From assembly GCA_017505525.1 (NCBI GenBank), contig JAFVPB010000013.1:1-46930 (forward strand): a stretch of DNA of 46,930 bases, in the 5' to 3' direction. Shown here one piece after another: positions 25,762 to 34,846 of the stretch (the first letter of the stretch is position 1; each line of letters starts with the position of its first letter). A program made the position numbers and the translations under genes. The notes under the pieces were generated by a model. That model searched no databases and was not told where the DNA came from. It saw only the letters and a list, made by a program, of their open reading frames with translations. The stretch comes from Clostridia bacterium. Lineage in GTDB: Bacteria > Bacillota > Clostridia > UMGS1883.

Positions 25762-25769
25762 AAATTCGC

Positions 25770-25798
25770 TTGACATTATTCCAAAACAGAATTATAAT
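25770..25798 (+). promoter_or_regulatory. Consensus sigma-A promoter
   Basis: TTGACA (25770-25775) and TATAAT (25793-25798) are exact consensus boxes at 17-base spacing. The promoter drives the short ORF at 25844. Confidence 0.85.
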
Positions 25799-25843
25799 TA
25801 AAGATAATTCCGATTTGAAATTAAAAATCAGAGAGGAGAAAAC

Positions 25844-26104
25844 ATGAATATAAAACTTGAATTATTAAAGGGATATATATCTGATTTTATAAACAGCAAC
25901 TTAAAAGATTTCGAGATTGATGCAACAGAGATATGCAATACAAACTCGTCGGCGTACAATGGTACGGTAGAGATTGTATTGAACAGAAGCAAGCAAAAGC
26001 CCCTGAAAACTTGGTTTTCAGGGGCTTTCTTAACTTTTAATTTTTTTGATGAAAATTATATTGTTAACGGTTCGTCGAGGACGCCAAACCCTACAAATTT
26101 ATAA
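25844..26104 (+). pseudogene. Truncated ORF of unknown family
   Basis: The frame encodes 86 residues and begins MNIKLELLKGYISDFINSNL after a good GAGAGGAG site and a consensus promoter. From about codon 50 onward the coding sequence is the arm of a perfect terminator-like hairpin (25996-26028), so the last 35 residues look like non-coding sequence read through. I infer a gene cut after its first roughly 49 codons. The intact part is acidic and alpha/beta-like; I do not recognise it. Confidence 0.45.
25996..26030 (+). terminator. Terminator-like hairpin inside the truncated ORF
   Basis: AAAGCCCCTGAAAAC (25996-26010) and GTTTTCAGGGGCTTT (26014-26028) form a perfect 15-bp stem with loop TTG. 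The T-run after the stem is short, but the arm itself ends in TTT. It would end transcription from the promoter at 25770. Confidence 0.65.
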
Positions 26105-26149
26105 AATTATAATTTTTCTTGTGGTTGACCGACTTTTACGACGGTCTGA

Positions 26150-26173
26150 AAGCACTTCGTTGAAGTGCTTTTT
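26150..26173. terminator. Second copy of the GCACTTC terminator hairpin
   Basis: The 24 bases are identical to 25436-25459: the stem AAGCACTTC/GAAGTGCTT with loop GTT and a T-run on the + strand. It touches the stop codon of the AraC-type gene on the - strand and may serve as its transcript end as well. Confidence 0.72.
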
Positions 26174-27005
26174 ACTTTCCCTTGTGGTGAAGCTTTTTAT
26201 ACTGAAGCGGGGAATTTCCCATATGTGCCTTAAAGGTTTTGCTGAAATACGAGGCGCTTGAAAAACCAACCGACTGAGAAATTTCCTCAATTGATAAGCC
26301 ACCTTTTTCGATTAGCTTGATAGATTTTTCAATCCTTTTTCTCTTTATATATTCGCTTACGGTGCAGTTAAACTTTTCGTGGAAATATTTATAAAGAACA
26401 GATTTTGAAACGTTTGTGCTTGCCGAAATTTCCTTTATTGATAAATCGCGTTCAATGTTTTTGTCGATAAAATCTATGGCAACACGGAAACCATCGTTTA
26501 ATGCAGGTTTAAGCATTTTTTCAAGAAGGATATGTTTAACAAGCATAGATGCAAGATTTGTTATGCTTTCAATCTTGTTGGGTTTAAAAAGTAAAAGATT
26601 GGAGTAGCATTCCTCCATTTTATCTGTGTCAAGTCCAAGGTCCTTTATATAATCCTTAAGAACAGAAAAATCGGTGTCGGTTTTTATTTGCCCGAATATG
26701 ATGTAGCCTATAATTGTATTGTCGTATAAAACGGGAGTTGCAATATCAACTAAACCTGCATGGCAGATATGAACCTGTGTTTTTTTTGTTGCCTTACACT
26801 TTTCAAGAAGTTTTGTATCAGACCAGATGCATATGCTTTTGCCGCGTGAGCACGATTGAATAGCCAAGCAATAATCGCAAATTTCGTGTTGATTGGAAGT
26901 TATGGGAGAGAAATCGTCTTTAAGCAAATCAATTCTGATGCCGATAGCATTATAAAAGTCTGAAAGTGCTTTGTCAATCTTTTTTATATCGTAATCAATC
27001 GTCAT
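26172..27005 (-). CDS. AraC-family regulator with PocR sensory domain
   Basis: The 277-residue protein has a PocR domain at about 5-160, with ICDYCLAIQSCSRGKSICIW and the signature HICHAGLVDIATPV, and an AraC-type DNA-binding domain at about 175-270 (LSIKEISASTNVSKSVLYKY; LSIEEISQSVGFSSASYFSK, FKAHMGNSPLQYKK). PocR domains bind small organic ligands such as diols. The start, ATG 27005, lies eight bases after GGAGG; ORF extension upstream has no better site. It is transcribed away from the DegT-type aminotransferase, its probable target. Confidence 0.9.
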   Translation of the reverse strand: MTIDYDIKKIDKALSDFYNAIGIRIDLLKDDFSPITSNQHEICDYCLAIQSCSRGKSICIWSDTKLLEKCKATKKTQVHICHAGLVDIATPVLYDNTIIGYIIFGQIKTDTDFSVLKDYIKDLGLDTDKMEECYSNLLLFKPNKIESITNLASMLVKHILLEKMLKPALNDGFRVAIDFIDKNIERDLSIKEISASTNVSKSVLYKYFHEKFNCTVSEYIKRKRIEKSIKLIEKGGLSIEEISQSVGFSSASYFSKTFKAHMGNSPLQYKKLHHKGK

Positions 27006-27025
27006 TTTCATTCCTCCATGAATGC

Positions 27026-27054
27026 ATTTTAGCATTAGAAATAAAAAATGTCAA
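27026..27054 (-). promoter_or_regulatory. Sigma-A promoter of the AraC-type gene
   Basis: On the - strand TTGACA (27054-27049) and TAAAAT (27031-27026) are 17 bases apart. The start point would fall near 27019, leaving only enough leader for the ribosome site. Confidence 0.72.
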
Positions 27055-27176
27055 TAATTGCGTGGAAAAAGGAATATATTACAAAAAATAAGGAAGATAC
27101 TCTCTTTTTTTTTATCTAACTTTCTGCTAAAATTAAATAAAGAGCCATACTAATAAAATAGCAAAGGAGAATAAAT

Positions 27177-28484
27177 ATGGGTAAATCAACCGATTTCAGA
27201 TATAATACAGGAGCGACACGTGTTCCGTGGGCAGCGGTAGGCGAAAACTACAACGTGCAGGACCTTATGGAAATCATCCGCTTTTTAATGCAAGGTGAAG
27301 GAAAAGAATATGACGAGGCGCTCGAGGCGGTGTGGCAGCAGGTTAAAAAGCTTGATAGCTTAGCAACTCCTCCGGGAAAGCTTTCACTTGGAAGCAAGGT
27401 TGAAGAAGCTGAAAATCTTTGTAATGAATACCTCGGCACGGAAACATCAACATTTGTTACAAATGCAACCGCAGGTTTTGAAATTGCATATAAGTATGCA
27501 AACTTAAAGCCCGGCGATGAAGTTATCGTTCCTGCAATCACATTTGTTGCTACAATGGCTTATCCTCTCGCTGTGGGTGCAAAGCTTGTTTTTGCAGATG
27601 TAGACCCCAAAACAATCAATATGGACCCCAAAGATGTTGAAAGAAAAATTACAGATAAAACAAAGATGATTGTTCCTGTACATATTGGCGGTTACCCTGT
27701 TGATATGGACCCGATTATGGAGCTTGCAAAAAAGCACAATATCCTTGTTCTTGAAGATGCGGCGCACGCATTTGGTGCAATGTATAAGGGCAAAAAGATT
27801 GGAACAATCGGTGATTTTGCGGCATTCAGTATGCACGAGGTTAAAAATATCACTTCGTTTGGCGAGGGTGGTATTGCAACAACTAATATCCCCGGATTTG
27901 GACCTGAAATGAAAAGAGCACGTTTCCTTGGCCTTGATTTCACTTGCCCTATAAAGGATTGGCTTTATAATATCACACCGATTCAGGGTAAGTATGCACC
28001 CTTTGTTCCGGGTAACGCATCTACCACAGAAATTCAGGGACTTGGTTTAACACTTCAGATTGCGCGTAACGAAGAAATTATTGAAGCAAGAAGACGTGCA
28101 GCAGCATATCTTACAGAAAGATTCCAGGAAAATGATGCAATTATTCCTCAGGATATCGGCAATGATGAAATTAAGCCAACTTTCCATTTGTATCTTCTTC
28201 AGATAGATCCCGCTAAGGCAGGTGGAAATATTCAGGTTCTTAAAAAGAAGCTTGAGGAAAGAGGCGTTACACAGATTGCACACTTCGGTCCTTTATACAG
28301 GTTTAAGATTGTTGAAGAAATGGGCTACAATCCCGAAGAAATTGCAAAACAGTGCCCGAATTGTGAAGAAGTATTCTATAAGAGGTTCACACATTTGCCC
28401 CTCTATGGCTTAAGCGACGAACAGCTTAAGTATATGGCTGATTCAGTGCTTGAAGCTGTTGGAGAAATGCAACAGGGCAAGTAA
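27177..28484 (+). CDS. DegT/DnrJ/EryC1/StrS-family aminotransferase
   Basis: This 435-residue PLP enzyme belongs to the family that aminates keto-sugars or makes related amino compounds. It shows EVIVPAITFVATM, LVFADVDPKTINMD, VHIGGYPVDMDPI, LEDAAHAFGAMYKGKKIG and the Lys-containing HEVKNITSFGEGGI, where Lys at about 224 should bind PLP. The N-terminal 40 residues (TGATRVPWAAVGENYN) are as in long-form members. There are no sugar-biosynthesis neighbours, so the substrate is open; the divergent PocR/AraC regulator suggests induction by a small ligand. ATG follows AAAGGAG. Confidence 0.88.
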   Translation: MGKSTDFRYNTGATRVPWAAVGENYNVQDLMEIIRFLMQGEGKEYDEALEAVWQQVKKLDSLATPPGKLSLGSKVEEAENLCNEYLGTETSTFVTNATAGFEIAYKYANLKPGDEVIVPAITFVATMAYPLAVGAKLVFADVDPKTINMDPKDVERKITDKTKMIVPVHIGGYPVDMDPIMELAKKHNILVLEDAAHAFGAMYKGKKIGTIGDFAAFSMHEVKNITSFGEGGIATTNIPGFGPEMKRARFLGLDFTCPIKDWLYNITPIQGKYAPFVPGNASTTEIQGLGLTLQIARNEEIIEARRRAAAYLTERFQENDAIIPQDIGNDEIKPTFHLYLLQIDPAKAGGNIQVLKKKLEERGVTQIAHFGPLYRFKIVEEMGYNPEEIAKQCPNCEEVFYKRFTHLPLYGLSDEQLKYMADSVLEAVGEMQQGK

Positions 28485-28529
28485 TATAAATTAACAATCT
28501 CCTCATTTTTGTTCATAAATAAAGGGTAG

Positions 28530-28553
28530 GCGGCAGCTTCGGCTGTCGCTTTT
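28530..28553 (+). terminator. Terminator after the aminotransferase gene
   Basis: GCGGCAGC (28530-28537) and GCTGTCGC (28542-28549) pair around TTCG, with one G-T pair, and four T follow. Confidence 0.72.
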
Positions 28554-28571
28554 CCTTTGTATAAATAAAAC

Positions 28572-28600
28572 TTGAAAAAGAAGCGCGAAAGAGGTATAAT
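28572..28600 (+). promoter_or_regulatory. Sigma-A promoter of the subtilase gene
   Basis: TTGAAA (28572-28577) and TATAAT (28595-28600) at 17-base spacing lie 41 bases before the subtilase start codon. Confidence 0.78.
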
Positions 28601-28641
28601 AAGCTTAAATTCTTATAAAATTTTTTTAAGAGGTAGTTTAT

Positions 28642-31476
28642 ATGAAAAAAATAATAAGTCTTCTCATATGCATAATATTTACTGCAAGCTCGGCATTTGC
28701 CTACACAGATATTTTTGTTGAAAGGGAATATCTTGGTAAAATGAGCGAAGAAAAGCAAGAAGAAGTATCCTTTATTGTAGAACTTGAGGGCGGTGGATTG
28801 CTTTCAAGGAAGCAAAGCTCTTTTTATGGGGCAAGCGTTGAAAATTTTGAGGAAAATATTCTTTGTTCAATGGAAGAAGAGGCGCAAAATCCAATAGCAG
28901 AGGCAGAGAAGATTACGGGTGAGGAGATAACGGTGCGATACACCCATCTTTTAAACGGCTTCAGCATAGAGGGGGATATATCTCTTAAAGATGAACTTGA
29001 AAAAATCGACGGAGTTAAGCACGTTGGTATTTCGCAAACATTATATTTTGAAGCAACAAACGAGAATAACCTTATTACGTCTCCCGACCATGCAAAGCAG
29101 GACTTAAGAATCGGTCTTACAGAGGAACTGAGGGGGAAATATACGGGCGACGGAATTGTTATCGGTGTGATAGATTCCGAGCTTTGCACCGACCACGAGG
29201 CCTTCAACACCGCACCAAAAACTATTGCTTTAACAAAAGAGAAGATCGCGCAGATTTTAGATTCTGAAAACCTTATAGCAGAAACTAAGATTGAGGGTCT
29301 TAATGCAGAAGATGTTTATAAAAACAACGGCAAGGTGCCCTTCGTTTTTGACTATGCTGAAAATGATGCAGACCCAACGAGCTCATCAAGCAATATTCAC
29401 GGGACACATGTTAGTGCCATAGCTGCCGGAAACAGTGAAAACTTTAAAGGCGTTGCACCTGATTCGCAGATTGTTTTTATGAAGGTTGCAAAAGATGGAG
29501 CATCTTCTGTGAATGAGATATATATAATTGCTGCACTCGAAGACATGGTGAAGCTTAAGGTGGACGTAATCAATCTCAGTATAGGTATCCCCGCAGGGTT
29601 TACAGGGTTATCAAATTACAACAATGTTTTTGAACTTATCCGTAATGAGGGCATTGTGGTTTCAATGTCGGCAGGAAACAATGGCAGATTTGGAGAAAAA
29701 CGCGTAACGTTTGCACCTATGGCAGATTTCCCCGATTATGGTATGATTTCAATCCCGGCGGCATATGAATATCCCACTGCTGTTGCATCGGTGAATGTAA
29801 GTGAGGCGGAAGAAGAAAGCAAAATGTCTTCTTTTTCAAGCTGGGGAGTGGCATATGATTTAAGGCTTAAACCCGAAATTACTGCAGCGGGAGGTAATAT
29901 TGTTTCGGCAGGCCTTAATGGGAAATATATGTATATGAACGGAACTTCTATGGCAACACCTCAATATGCAGGCTCGGCAGGAGTTATGCTTCAGTATTTA
30001 AAAGAAGATGTTAATTCAGCATACCCGAAAGCAACTGCACAAAGCATAGCACAACGGCTTTTAGCTTCAACGGCAGATATAGAATATGATGAATCAAAGC
30101 CTGTGTCTCCAAGAAAACAGGGGGCAGGAGTAATTAATCTTACAAAGGCAACAAACGATTTAACTTTGATTTATAACGGAGATAAAACGAAAATAGAACT
30201 CGGAGAAATAACAAATGATGCTGATGGATTAAAAACAGCAAAGCCTTTCACATTCACAATACAAAATTTATCGGCAGAAACGGTTGATTACAATTTAAGC
30301 GCAGTTGTTATGACGGATGCTTATGAAAAGAACTCTTCCAACGTGAATATAGTTAAGGATGCAAAAGTTCTTGAAAATTCTGAGTTGGCTTTTAAAATTG
30401 ATGGAGTAATTGTTTCGGAAATTTCACTTGAACCATTTGCTTCAAAGGAAATAACGGCAGAAGTGTTGCTTGATGAAAACGAGATAGCTGAGCTTACACA
30501 AGTTTTTAAAAACGGTTTTTATATCGAAGGCTTTATTACTGCGGAAAACGATGCAAAAGCAGTTTCAATTCCATATATGGGTTTTTACGGAGATTGGGGA
30601 AAAATACCTGTGTTTAACGGAGATGTAACCGAAAGTAAACCAGGATACGTTGGACACACGGGGCTTTATTCAAAAGATAATAAAAACAACATAGGATTTT
30701 TAAACTATAGTCTCAATACTGATAATTTATATTATAGCCCCAACGGAGGAGAAGATCTGATACTTTTCAGCGATAATATGCGAAATCTGGAAAGACTTAA
30801 TATAGTTATAAAAGATAAAGATGATAAAACCGTTTTCAGTGGCGGAAAAAGCTATGTTTACAAAAATTACGAATTGGTTGTGAAAAATTCGCAGGGAACA
30901 TATGAGAGAAGCCTTAGCCTTGATAATTCAGTTGTTCTTGCGGATAAGGAAACACAGCTTTCCGACGGAGTTTATAATGTTACATACACAGGCATCCTTC
31001 CCGATGGCATAAACACAGAAAGCGGAAGCTTTAATCTTTGTGTGGACAGCGTATATCCATATATTAAGGATGCGTATTACAAAATTGAAAACGGTAAGGC
31101 ATATTTGTATGTTCTTGGCAAGGATAACGCTGTTAACCCGCTTGCGTATATAATAGATGGTAACAACAACAGAATTGACTATGCTTCAATAGATGAAAAC
31201 GGTTATTTTATTTTTGATATGACGGGTTATTCTATGCCTTCGTGCAAAATTGCTGTGGCGGATGCTGCAGGAAACGGCAGAGCTTATAATATTTTACCTG
31301 CAAACGGATATGCAGCGGCATATATGGGAAATGCACTCAGCAGAGTAAATAAATTTTCGGCTTTAGTAAGCGGAGGATTAATATTAAATAAGCCCGTCTT
31401 TACGCCAGAAGAGGGCGAAAGAGTAAGATTTTTCGCGTGGAATAACAAGTTGATGCCTTTAACTTCAGGCAATTAA
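28642..31476 (+). CDS. Secreted S8-family (subtilisin-like) cell-envelope protease
   Basis: The 944-residue protein has a signal peptide (about 1-20), an inhibitor-I9-like propeptide (about 30-140) and a subtilase domain with the catalytic triad D178 (GVIDSEL), H253 (IHGTHVSAIAAG) and S436 (NGTSMATPQYAG). After the catalytic domain come beta-rich segments: an Fn3-like domain as in lactocepin/C5a-peptidase types (about 510-650) and further beta domains to the end. There is no LPXTG or SLH anchor, so it may be released. The gene has its own promoter and terminator and stands alone; it probably digests extracellular protein. Confidence 0.92.
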   Translation: MKKIISLLICIIFTASSAFAYTDIFVEREYLGKMSEEKQEEVSFIVELEGGGLLSRKQSSFYGASVENFEENILCSMEEEAQNPIAEAEKITGEEITVRYTHLLNGFSIEGDISLKDELEKIDGVKHVGISQTLYFEATNENNLITSPDHAKQDLRIGLTEELRGKYTGDGIVIGVIDSELCTDHEAFNTAPKTIALTKEKIAQILDSENLIAETKIEGLNAEDVYKNNGKVPFVFDYAENDADPTSSSSNIHGTHVSAIAAGNSENFKGVAPDSQIVFMKVAKDGASSVNEIYIIAALEDMVKLKVDVINLSIGIPAGFTGLSNYNNVFELIRNEGIVVSMSAGNNGRFGEKRVTFAPMADFPDYGMISIPAAYEYPTAVASVNVSEAEEESKMSSFSSWGVAYDLRLKPEITAAGGNIVSAGLNGKYMYMNGTSMATPQYAGSAGVMLQYLKEDVNSAYPKATAQSIAQRLLASTADIEYDESKPVSPRKQGAGVINLTKATNDLTLIYNGDKTKIELGEITNDADGLKTAKPFTFTIQNLSAETVDYNLSAVVMTDAYEKNSSNVNIVKDAKVLENSELAFKIDGVIVSEISLEPFASKEITAEVLLDENEIAELTQVFKNGFYIEGFITAENDAKAVSIPYMGFYGDWGKIPVFNGDVTESKPGYVGHTGLYSKDNKNNIGFLNYSLNTDNLYYSPNGGEDLILFSDNMRNLERLNIVIKDKDDKTVFSGGKSYVYKNYELVVKNSQGTYERSLSLDNSVVLADKETQLSDGVYNVTYTGILPDGINTESGSFNLCVDSVYPYIKDAYYKIENGKAYLYVLGKDNAVNPLAYIIDGNNNRIDYASIDENGYFIFDMTGYSMPSCKIAVADAAGNGRAYNILPANGYAAAYMGNALSRVNKFSALVSGGLILNKPVFTPEEGERVRFFAWNNKLMPLTSGN

Positions 31477-31481
31477 TTCAA

Positions 31482-31521
31482 ACAGAGGGAAATTTGGTTT
31501 CACAAATTTTCCTCTGTTTTT
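31482..31521 (+). terminator. Terminator after the subtilase gene
   Basis: ACAGAGGGAAATTTG and CAAATTTTCCTCTGT pair around GTTTCA and are followed by TTTT. It lies five bases after the stop. Confidence 0.88.
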
Positions 31522-31532
31522 ATGTTTTTGTC

Positions 31533-31561
31533 TTGACAGTTTGCATAAAAAATAATATAAT
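31533..31561 (+). promoter_or_regulatory. Consensus promoter of rny
   Basis: TTGACA (31533-31538) and TATAAT (31556-31561) are exact consensus with 17-base spacing. About 60 bases of leader follow, containing a small inverted repeat (TTACATCACAAGATGTAGTG). Confidence 0.87.
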
Positions 31562-31629
31562 ATATGTGTGTTTTTTGCACCGTTACATCACAAGATGTAG
31601 TGTAAAAAATTTAATATATAGGAGGTGTC

Positions 31630-33186
31630 ATGATGGAATTGGTTATTGCTGCTGTAGTTGCGGTAGTTCTTGCAGTTGCCTCCGGTGCGATTTGCTTTCG
31701 TTTCGGAATATCTTACAGAAAAAAGATAGCAGAAGCAGAAATCACAAGTGCAGAAGCCGAAGCGAAGCGTATTGTTGATGAAGCAATCAAGGTTGCTGAA
31801 AATAAAAAGCGTGAAGCTTTAATCGGAGCTAAAGAAGAGATTATTAAATCAAGAAACGAAGCTGAAAAAGAGCTTAAGGAAAGAAGAGGAGAAATCTCTC
31901 GTCAAGAACGTAGACTACAGCAAAAAGAAGAAGCCCTTGACAAAAAGACGGAATCTTTAGAAAAGAAAGATGAAATTCTTACAAGAAAACTCAAGGAAGC
32001 AGATGAAGAAAAGGAAAAAATTGCAGGCATCCACAAGGCGCAGATAGAAATACTTGAGCGTCTTTCGGGGTTGACAGCGGAGGAAGCAAAGGAATATTTA
32101 CTTCGTAATATTGAAGATGAGGTTCGTCACGAAGCTGCAATGCTCATCAAAGAAATTGAAACTCAGACGAAAGAAGAGTCTGACAAGAAGGCAAGAAATA
32201 TTATAAGCGCTGCTATTCAGCGCTGTGCAGCAGACCATGTTGCAGAAACAACTGTATCGGTAGTTTCTCTCCCGAACGACGAGATGAAGGGAAGAATTAT
32301 CGGTCGAGAGGGAAGAAATATAAGAACTCTGGAAACACTTACAGGTATCGATCTTATTATCGACGATACTCCCGAAGCAGTTATCCTTTCGGGATTTGAC
32401 CCAATCAGGCGTGAAGTTGCAAGAGTTGCACTTGAAAAACTCATCACAGACGGCAGAATTCATCCATCAAGAATTGAAGAGATGGTTGAGCGTGCTAAGA
32501 AAGAGGTTGATGCAACTATTAAGCAGGAGGGTGAACAGGCTACATTCGACACAGGCGTTCACGGACTTCATCCTGAAATCATCAAGCTTTTAGGTAAGCT
32601 CAGATTCAGAACAAGCTATGGTCAGAATGTGTTAAAGCATTCTATCGAGGTTGCTCACGTAGCAGGTATTATGGCAGGCGAGCTTGGTGTTGATGTTACA
32701 CTTGCTAAGCGTGCAGGTCTTCTTCACGATATCGGCAAGGCAGTTGACCACGAAATCGAAGGAAGCCATATATCAATTGGTGTTGATATTGCTAAGAAAT
32801 ACAACGAAAATCCTGAAGTAATTCATGCAATAGAGGCGCATCACGGTGATGTTGAAGCAAAAACGGTTATAGCTTGTATTGTACAGGCTGCCGATGCAAT
32901 CAGTGCTGCAAGACCTGGTGCAAGAAGAGAGAATATCGAATCTTACATAAAGCGTTTGCAGCAGCTTGAAGAAATTACCACATCGTTCACAGGCGTTGAA
33001 AAATCATATGCTATTCAGGCTGGCCGCGAGGTTAGAATTATGGTTAAACCTGAAGAAATCGGCGATGGCGATATGGAATTTGTTGCAAGAGAAATTGTTA
33101 AGAAGATTGAAAGTGAACTTGAATATCCCGGTCAGATTAAGATAAATCTTATCCGCGAAACAAGAACAACGGATTATGCTAAATAA
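31630..33186 (+). CDS. rny: Ribonuclease Y
   Basis: RNase Y is the membrane-tethered endonuclease that starts mRNA decay in many Firmicutes. The 518-residue product has an N-terminal membrane helix (about 3-23), a long charged coiled coil (about 30-190), a KH domain (about 205-270, with [15 protein letters not shown]) and an HD domain (about 335-430) with the metal-binding H366-D367 in LLHDIGK. The length is typical. The start may be ATG 31630 or the adjacent ATG 31633; both follow GGAGGTG. A terminator separates it from ymdB, its usual neighbour and regulator. Confidence 0.97.
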   Translation: MMELVIAAVVAVVLAVASGAICFRFGISYRKKIAEAEITSAEAEAKRIVDEAIKVAENKKREALIGAKEEIIKSRNEAEKELKERRGEISRQERRLQQKEEALDKKTESLEKKDEILTRKLKEADEEKEKIAGIHKAQIEILERLSGLTAEEAKEYLLRNIEDEVRHEAAMLIKEIETQTKEESDKKARNIISAAIQRCAADHVAETTVSVVSLPNDEMKGRIIGREGRNIRTLETLTGIDLIIDDTPEAVILSGFDPIRREVARVALEKLITDGRIHPSRIEEMVERAKKEVDATIKQEGEQATFDTGVHGLHPEIIKLLGKLRFRTSYGQNVLKHSIEVAHVAGIMAGELGVDVTLAKRAGLLHDIGKAVDHEIEGSHISIGVDIAKKYNENPEVIHAIEAHHGDVEAKTVIACIVQAADAISAARPGARRENIESYIKRLQQLEEITTSFTGVEKSYAIQAGREVRIMVKPEEIGDGDMEFVAREIVKKIESELEYPGQIKINLIRETRTTDYAK

Positions 33187-33209
33187 TCAATTTTCTTAAA
33201 TGATAACAA

Positions 33210-33246
33210 AAAAAGTCTGTAATACTAAATGTATTATGGACTTTTT
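33210..33246 (+). terminator. Terminator between rny and ymdB
   Basis: AAAAAGTCTGTAATAC and GTATTATGGACTTTTT form a 16-bp stem with two G-T pairs around TAAAT; the second arm supplies the T-run. ymdB, 36 bases on, has no obvious own promoter, so read-through probably occurs. Confidence 0.75.
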
Positions 33247-33282
33247 GTTCCTAAAGGTATAAAAGTTTATGGGAGCTTTATA

Positions 33283-34077
33283 ATGAACATTTTATTTATT
33301 GGCGATATTATGGGAAGATGCGGTCGTGATGCAGTGTTTGAACTGCTTTATGAGGTTAAAGAAAAATATAATATTGACTATACGATTGCGAATGGGGAAA
33401 ATTCCTCGGGTGGTCTTGGAATGAATGCAAATTCATATAGCGAGCTTTGCCGCGCGGGAGTTGATTTTTTCACTATGGGAAATCACACCTATTCTAAAAA
33501 AGAGATTATCTCGCTCTTTGAACAGGGCGAAAATATTATAAGACCTGCAAATTATAAAGAGGATTTGCCCGGTGAAGGTATGGCAATAGTAAATCTTTCG
33601 GGCGGAGTGAAAATTGCAATTATAAACCTTATAGGAAGAGTTTATATTGATGATGAAAATAATTCACCTTTTCTTGTGGCTGATGATATGATTAAAAAAG
33701 CGAATGAGAAAACGCCCATTACCATTATAGATTTTCATGCTGAAGCAACGAGTGAAAAAGAAGCTTTGGGATACTATCTCGACGGACGTGCCACTGCAGT
33801 TTTAGGTACTCATACTCATGTTCAAACGGCAGATGAAAGAATTCTTCCCCACGGAACTGCATATATTACAGATGTGGGCAGAACGGGCGCAATCGATAGC
33901 GTTTTAGGACTTGATATAAATGCCTCTCTGGCAAGATTTATTGAAGACCCTACAAAGAAAAAACCACCCTTTAACGTGGCTAAAGGAAGGCATCAGCTTT
34001 GCGCCGTTTGCATTACAATTAATGAAGAAAGCGGTAGAGCGGAGGATATAAAAAGAATATGTGTTTATCAGAAATAA
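33283..34077 (+). CDS. ymdB: YmdB-family metallophosphoesterase
   Basis: The 264-residue protein belongs to the YmdB (TIGR00282) family of metal-dependent phosphodiesterases that cleave cyclic nucleotides; in B. subtilis it affects motility and biofilm genes. Metal-binding motifs are visible: LFIGDIMGRCGR, NGENSSGG, FTMGNHTYSKKE, FHAEATSE and GTHTHVQTADE. The start, ATG 33283, follows GGGAGC and gives the normal N-terminus; the open frame upstream is read through the terminator. It follows rny, as in many Firmicutes, and overlaps pgeF by 19 bases. Confidence 0.94.
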   Translation: MNILFIGDIMGRCGRDAVFELLYEVKEKYNIDYTIANGENSSGGLGMNANSYSELCRAGVDFFTMGNHTYSKKEIISLFEQGENIIRPANYKEDLPGEGMAIVNLSGGVKIAIINLIGRVYIDDENNSPFLVADDMIKKANEKTPITIIDFHAEATSEKEALGYYLDGRATAVLGTHTHVQTADERILPHGTAYITDVGRTGAIDSVLGLDINASLARFIEDPTKKKPPFNVAKGRHQLCAVCITINEESGRAEDIKRICVYQK

Positions 34078-34841
34078 ACGGAATACATTTAAATCAAAGT
34101 GAAGTTCTTTTAAAATTTAAATCACTTGTTCATGGATTTACAGCAAGAACTGGCGGCGTAAGTGAGGGCGAATACAAAAGTCTTTCTTTAAGTCCGCACC
34201 GCGGGGACGATATAGAATGTGTAAGAGAAAATGAAAAGATTTTATGTAAGGCTCTTGGTTTCGACCATAAGAGGCTTACATCAACTTGTCAGGAGCATAC
34301 TGATAATATTAAAATCATTGAAAAAGAGCACATCGGATATGGTATAAGTTCTTTGTGGGATGAAGGCGTAGACGGAATTATAACTCAGCTTAAAGAGGTG
34401 CCCCTTATTTGCTACAGTGCCGATTGTGTGCCGATTCTTTTCTTCGCTTCTGATATAGAGGCGATAGGTGCCGTTCATTCGGGTTGGCGCGGAACAGATA
34501 AGAGAATAGCCGAAAAAACAGTGAAAAAAATTATAGATATGGGAGCAGATGCCCGAAATATTTATGCTGCTATCGGGCCATGTATCGGCATTTGTTGCTA
34601 TGAAGTAAGCGAAGATGTTGCAAAAAACTTTGAAAGGGTGTATTATAAAGAAAAGACAGGCGGAAAATATATGCTCGATTTAGGGAAAATAAATTTCGAT
34701 TTGATAAATAAATGCGGCGTTCCAAAGGATAATATTTCTCTTTCGGGGATATGCACAAAGTGCAGAAACGATATCTTCTTTTCCCACAGAGCACAAAACG
34801 GGAAAAGCGGAACGCTTGGCGGAATTATTTGTATGAGGTAG
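34059..34841 (+). CDS. pgeF: PgeF/YlmD-family multicopper-like nucleoside enzyme
   Basis: This 260-residue member of the laccase-domain (DUF152) family, called polyphenol oxidase, YfiH, YlmD or PgeF, is thought to edit peptidoglycan precursors or act on purine nucleosides. Conserved metal-site stretches are visible: HGFTARTGGVSEGEY, TCQEHTDNI, ADCVPILFF, AVHSGWRGT and AIGPCIGICCYEV, then GICTKCRNDIFFSHRA. The start overlaps ymdB by 19 bases, with GGAGG slightly far upstream. The next gene starts only 5 bases after the stop. Confidence 0.94.
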   Translation: MCLSEINGIHLNQSEVLLKFKSLVHGFTARTGGVSEGEYKSLSLSPHRGDDIECVRENEKILCKALGFDHKRLTSTCQEHTDNIKIIEKEHIGYGISSLWDEGVDGIITQLKEVPLICYSADCVPILFFASDIEAIGAVHSGWRGTDKRIAEKTVKKIIDMGADARNIYAAIGPCIGICCYEVSEDVAKNFERVYYKEKTGGKYMLDLGKINFDLINKCGVPKDNISLSGICTKCRNDIFFSHRAQNGKSGTLGGIICMR

Positions 34842-34846
34842 AACAA

